NCBI RefSeq assembly: GCF_023065955.2
Contig: NW_026622997.1
Coordinates: 10,526,001-10,590,000, forward strand
Reading direction: 5' to 3'
From: Ursus arctos
Taxonomy: Eukaryota > Chordata > Mammalia > Carnivora > Ursidae
Length of the DNA stretch: 64,000 nucleotides
Shown: positions 59,513 to 64,000 of the stretch, in pieces
How positions within the stretch are numbered: the stretch's first letter is position 1
Layout: each line of letters opens with the position of its first letter
The notes under the pieces: model-generated
Database searches by the model: none
The model's input: the letters and a program-made list of their open reading frames with translations, nothing else
What the model was told of the DNA's origin: nothing
Made by a program: the position numbers and the translations under genes

Positions 59513-59888
59513 GGTGTATCTCTTGTAAGTACCATATAAATAGATTTTTTTTTTAAAGCCCAATTTGACAATATTTATCTTTTAACTGATGTGTTTAATC
59601 CATTTACTTGAATTGTAATTAGTGACATCTTTAGACTTGTTTCTACTATTTTTATATTTCAGTTTATCTCATTTTCAACTTACATTTCTTTTTAATTATT
59701 TCTTTAATATTTTGAACTGACATAGACATATTCTTCCAAATAAAGCAAGGCAATTATTCCATTTTCCTAGCCCTTGGTTTCCTCTTACTCCTAACATTAT
59801 TATACTGATATTATAGAGATTTTTAAAAAACATTTTATTTTTGAAATAATTTTAGACTCACAAGAAGTTGTAGAAATAGTACAGAGAG

Positions 59889-60080
59889 GGGCGCCTGGGT
59901 GGCGCAGTCGTTGAGCGTCTGCCTTTGGCTCAGGGCGTGATCCTGGCGTTATGGGATCGAGCCCCACATCGGGCTCCTCTGCTGTGAGCCTGCTTCTTCC
60001 TCTCCCACTCCCCCTGCCTGTGTTCCCTCTCTCGCTGGCTGTCTCTGTCAAATAAATAAATAAATCTTAAAAAAAAAAAA
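59889..60080 (+). mobile_element. Can-SINE, full length, young
   Basis: Perfect 17-bp duplication AGAAATAGTACAGAGAG at 59872-59888 and 60081-60097. Consensus-like body. Confidence 0.95.
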
Positions 60081-60764
60081 AGAAATAGTACAGAGAGTTC
60101 TCATACAACCTCACCCAGCTTCCCCTAAAGGTGACATCTTATATAATCATAGCACATTATCAAAACCAGAATATTAATCGATGTGATAAAACTAGCTGAA
60201 GATCTTACTTAGATTTCAATGTTTTCATACACACTCACTTTTGTAGGTATGTGTGTATGTAATCTATGACATTTTATGACATGTACAGATTTGTATACCA
60301 CCACCCAGCACAAATCAGATAGAGTTCTGTCACCACAGAGGAAACTTGGGCTGCCTTTTTTTTTTTTTTTTAATAGTCACTCTCCCTGTCCTCTTCCCTA
60401 ACTTTTGTCAATCACTTATCTGTTTTCCATTTCTATAATTTTTTTATTTCCAGAATGTTATATAAATGGATTGGCTTTTTCCATTTAGTATAATCCTCTT
60501 AAGAACCATCCAAGTGGTTGTACTAATAGCTCATTCTTTTAATTGCTGAATAGTATTCCATGCTATGGAGGTAACAACATTTGTTTAACTGTTCACATAT
60601 TGAAGAACATTTGGGTTGTTTCCAGTTTTTGGAATTTTATTATAAATAAAGTTGGTACGAACATTTGTATACAGATTTTCATGTAAGCATAAACTTTCAT
60701 TTCTCTGGGATAAATGCCCAGGCATGTGATTGCTGGACTGTATGACAAGTCTGTGTCTGATTTT

Positions 60765-60778
60765 TTTTTTAATGATAT

Positions 60779-60809
<31 letters not shown>

Positions 60810-60973
60810 GTGAGTGCAGGGAGGGGCAAAGGGAGAGGGAGAGAGAGACTCTCTAGCAGATTCCCAACACAGCACAGAGCCAAATGTGGGGCTCAATCCC
60901 ATGACCCCAAGATCATGACCTGAACCAAAATCAAGAGCGGGACACTCAACTGACTGAGCCACCCAGGCGCCCC
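60765..60973 (-). mobile_element. Can-SINE
   Basis: Near-perfect duplication TCTG(T/C)(G/T)TCTGATTTT at 60750-60764 and 60974-60988. A (TTTA)n tail lies at 60779-60810. Confidence 0.93.
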
Positions 60974-61691
60974 TCTGCTTCTGATTTTGAAAGAAATGGT
61001 CTGACTGATTTCAAATGGCCAGAGTATTTTACATTCTCATTGACATGTGTGAAAGATCCTATTTCTTTGCAACCTCACCAATATTTGGTGTCATCAGTAC
61101 TTTTAATTTAGCTGTTCTAGTAGACGTGTAGTGATATGTCATCAGGTTTTCATTCGCATTATTCGAATGTCTAGTGATGGTGAACGTGTTGTCGTGTGCT
61201 TCCTTGCCATCTCTATTTCCTACATGATGAAGTTTCTGTTCAAGTAATTTCCCCATTTTCTCATTGGATTGTTTGTTTTCTTACTGTTGAATTTAGAGAT
61301 TTCTTTGCATATGAATTTCTTTGGATATGAATCCTTTGTTGAATTTGTGATTTGCAAACATTTCCTTCCAGTTGGTGGCTTTTATTTTTATCCTCTGAAC
61401 ACAGTCTTTTGCAAAACAAAAATTTTTAATTTTCATGAAATACCATGCATCCATTTTTTTTTCTTTTATGGATAATGATTTTAGGATTATGTCCAACAAA
61501 AAAAAGGATTATGTCCAAGAACTCTTCACTGAACCCTAGGTCACAAAGAATTTCTGTTATGCTCTTTCTGAGAATTTTGCAGTTTTACATTTAAATATTA
61601 TATAGGCTTTTAAAATATAGAATTTTAATTTTTGATTATAATGGATGTAGTCTTTTACTTTAGTCTTAGCATTTGTTTTTGTTAGTTTTTT

Positions 61692-61905
61692 TAAAAAAAT
61701 AACCACCTGGGTGGCTCAGTCACTTGAACTTCTGACTCTTGGTTTCAGCTCAGGTCATGATCTCCAGGTTGTGAGATTGAGTCCCATGTGTGCTCAACGA
61801 GGAGTCCGCTTGAGATTCTCTCTCTCTCCATCTCCCTCTGCCCCACTCCTTGCTTGCACTCTCTCTCTCTGAAATAAATAAATAAAATCTTGAAAATAAC
61901 TCAAG
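61692..61905 (+). mobile_element. Can-SINE, 5'-worn copy
   Basis: Starts within 'cacctgggtggctcagtcac', lacking the usual GGGGCGC head, and ends (AAAT)n AATCTTGAAAA. The B box is GAGATTGAGTCCC. Confidence 0.88.
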
Positions 61906-62610
61906 TAAGGCATTTAATCACCTTTAATTTACCTATGTTTTGAGCATTATTTAAGTGATTTTTCCTTTATTTAAATTATTCAAATAAGCTGGTGCCAGGA
62001 AGGTGATATAACACTAGAGTGCAAAAGTGTCCTATGCTGGGGACCAGGCAGAGACTTGTAGACTGGTAGTGGCAGGGAAAGGACTTTAGTGCAGCCCCCA
62101 GACTGGATCCAGGAGCTGCAGGTGTGCGTGTGTGAACCAGGGGTGGCCCGAGGTTTTAGAAGCACAAAGGACCAAGACATGTCTGGCCCTGGATTCCACC
62201 GCTGGGAGTACTGCTGTGGGGTGCACAACTGGGGAGGCTGCAATTTTTAGCAGCACAGACAGAAACGGAGACAGTGTGGCCTGGAGAGTTCAGTGAAGAG
62301 CAGACTCTGATTTCTCTGTTCTGAGACAGAGGTTTGGATGGGGTTACTTCTGCTCTGACTCTTGGAAGAGACGTGGAAAGCCACCAGGGAAAGCCCAAAA
62401 AACCCGGTTCTTACTGAGCTCCCCCCCAGGGGGTAGGGCAACTCTGCCCAAGCAGGGTTGCCTGAGTAACAGTGTGGCAGGCCCTCCCCCAGATGACAGG
62501 TTGGAAGAACAAGAAGACAACTACCCCAAGGTCCCTATAAAACAGGTTCATCTTGCTTGGGTCATGGTTAATACTTTGGACTTTACATTCCCTCAACTAC
62601 CCCCCAACAG

Positions 62611-63500
62611 AATGACTAAGAGGAGGAGCTCCCAACAAAGAAAATAATCAGAGACTGTGGCCTCTGCCACAGACCTAATGGATATGGATATAAGCAATGT
62701 GTCAGAAACAGACTTCAGAGTAACGATTATGAAGTTGATATCTAGGCTCGCAAAAAATATTAGCAACAATATAGACTCTTTAAGGGAAAGATGAGATCTA
62801 ATCAGACCGAACTTAAAAATGCTATGAATGAAATGCAATCTAAACTGGATGTTCTGACTGCCAGAGTAAATGAGGCAGAAGAACAAATTAGTGAGCAAGA
62901 AGATAAGATGATAGAAAAGAAGGAAACTAAGGAGGCCTGGGAAAAACAGATTAAAGCCCAAGAGATCAGATTGAGAGAGATTAATGATGCCATGAAACAT
63001 TTCAGTGTCAGGATTATTGGGATCCCTGAGGGGATGGAGAGGGAGAGAGGTCTAGAAGATATATTTGAGCAAATTGTAGCTAGGAACTTCCCTAATCTGG
63101 GGAAGGAAACAACCATTCATGTTCAAGAGGCAGAGAGGACCCTTTCCAAGATCAATGAGAAGAGACCAGCACCTGACATATGATAGTATAATTTGCAATC
63201 TTAGATCCAAGGAAACAATCTTGAAAGTGGCTAGGGGGAAGAAATTTATTACATACAGAGGGAGGAACATCATAATAACATCAGTCCTGTCCACAGAGAC
63301 CTGGTAAGCAAAAAAAGGATGGCTAGACATATTCAGGGTACTAAATGAGAAGAACATGCAGCCAAGGATGCTTTATCCATCAAGGCTGTCATTCAGAATG
63401 TTTGGAGAGACAAGGATCTTCCAAGACTGGCAGAAACTGAAAGAATATGTGACCACCAAGCCACCCCTGAAAGAAATATTAAGGGGGGGTGTTCTATAAA
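62611..63500 (+). pseudogene. L1 ORF1 relic (RNA-binding chaperone), frameshifted
   Basis: L1 ORF1 proteins are RNA-binding trimers. The start MTKRRSSQQRK is closed by a stop after 11 codons. An open stretch at 62791-63183 gives a coiled-coil-like heptad region (many E, K, Q) followed by the hallmark RIIGIPEG of the RRM domain. The frame then shifts to 63184-63307 ('LRSKETILKVARGKK') and again for the C-terminal domain (about 63340-63480, 'RMLYPSRLSF'). Confidence 0.85.
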
Positions 63501-63577
63501 AGAAGAAAGACCCCAAGACTAATATAGACCAGAAATTTACAGAGACGATCTATGGAAACAAGGACTTCACAAGCAAC

Positions 63578-64000
63578 ATGATGGCAATAAAATCATATCT
63601 TTCAATAATCACACTCAATGTGAATGGCCTTAATGCTCCCGTGAAATGGCACAGGGTTGCAGATTGGATAAAAAGACATGGCACATCCATATGCTGTCTA
63701 CGAGAGACTAATTTTGAACGTAAAGATATATCCAGACCAAAAGTGAGGGGATGGAGAAACATTTTTCATGCTAATGGACCTCAAAAGAAAGCTGGAGTAA
63801 CAATTCATGTATGAGACAAATAAAATTTTAAGCTAAAAACTGCAGCAAGAGGTACAGAAGGACACTGTATCATTCTTAAAGGGTCTATCCAATAAGAAGA
63901 TCTAACAATTATAAATATCTATGCTCCCAACATGGTAGCAGTCAACTATATAAGCTAACTGTTAACCAAAATAAGGAAACACATTGATAATAATATTTTA
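63578..64000 (+). pseudogene. L1 ORF2 N-terminal relic (endonuclease domain)
   Basis: Opens with MMAIKSYLSIITLNVNGLN, the N-terminus of the APE-like endonuclease with its catalytic-motif Asn. It continues through CCLRETNF (the Glu of the active site is kept as RET, where the usual motif is QET). A stop closes the frame at 63812-63814. Endonuclease-like sequence continues beyond it in pieces to the window end. Confidence 0.85.

Larger units (their letters stand above)
57110..59820 (-). mobile_element. Old L1M, antisense (3' UTR into ORF2), several insertions
   Basis: The 3' UTR theme runs from about 57110 ('actataaggaagaaattt', 'cagtatgaactcatggatcc', 'agccatttcaagctga', 'ccagccctggaatcaggcattt'). 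ORF2-type sequence follows at about 59040-59300 and 59510-59760 ('tgtatctcttgtaagtacca', 'tgtgtttaatccatttact'). There is no open frame. The stretch 58100-58900 is less certain. Confidence 0.65.
59821..61680 (-). mobile_element. Second old L1M, antisense (3' UTR into ORF2)
   Basis: Begins with a T-rich end and 'tgaaataattttagactcac', then 'gagagttctcatacaacctcacccagcttcccctaa', 'ttgctgaatagtattccatgc' and 'ctgggataaatgcccagg'. From 61000 to 61480 it covers ORF2 C-terminal sequence ('tttgcaacctcaccaatattt', 'ggatatgaatcctttgttg'). No frame is intact. Two Can-SINEs are inserted. Confidence 0.8.
61981..64000 (+). mobile_element. LINE-1 5' part (5' UTR, ORF1, start of ORF2), cut by window end
   Basis: The order is L1-like: a GC-richer 5' UTR (about 61981-62610), a disrupted ORF1 (about 62611-63500), a short spacer, and the start of ORF2 (from 63578). 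Stops and frameshifts in both ORFs make it non-functional. It keeps more coding sequence than the antisense L1M copies nearby, so it is probably younger. The 5' limit is approximate and the 3' part lies outside the window. Confidence 0.85.

Noticed and set aside
59041..61650. Possible second gene from scattered short ORFs
   Set aside because: The sequence follows antisense L1M 3' UTR and ORF2, broken by SINEs; the ORFs are short and in the wrong frames.

Overview
This window is mammalian nuclear DNA. The many tRNA-derived SINEs of the Can-SINE type (A box close to GGTGGC(A/T)CAG, B box close to GGGATCGAGCCCC, a CT-rich stretch, an (AATAAA)n AATCTT tail) place it in a carnivoran. The youngest copies, with 'GGGCGCCTGGGTGGCACAGC' heads and a 'GGCGTGATCCCGGCGTT' core, look most like arctoid (bear or panda-like) copies. 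The species is an inference.

Only one protein-coding gene can be supported: NRN1 (neuritin 1, also called CPG15), on the minus strand. Its three coding exons lie at 50852-50906, 46551-46695 and 43061-43289. They join into exactly 429 coding bases, giving 142 residues plus stop, with GT-AG introns in compatible phases. The product is a small secreted, GPI-anchored neuronal protein. Its 3' UTR runs down to a poly(A) signal at 42118-42123. Its 5' leader and promoter region lie above 50906, followed by a CpG-rich block at about 52690-53520 that holds an 18-bp perfect palindrome centred on a full CRE.

Layout. Positions 1-38700 are intergenic DNA full of old and young repeats: MIR, L2, L1M tails, MaLR LTRs, MER5 and MER20 relics, and Can-SINEs, several of them nested and with clear target-site duplications. 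Positions about 38700-54400 are GC- and CpG-rich and almost free of interspersed repeats. They hold NRN1 and several AT-rich islands that look like conserved regulatory elements. Positions 54400-61980 are old LINE sequence, mostly antisense L1M, interrupted by SINEs. Positions 61980-64000 hold the 5' part of a sense-oriented, degenerate L1 that runs off the window edge.

I see no bacterial-type system, CRISPR array, rRNA or functional tRNA gene, and no credible second protein gene. The many long ORFs in the GC-rich block are composition artefacts. The most interesting biology is regulatory: a repeat-depleted domain around an activity-regulated gene, CRE motifs, and upstream ORFs in its leader.
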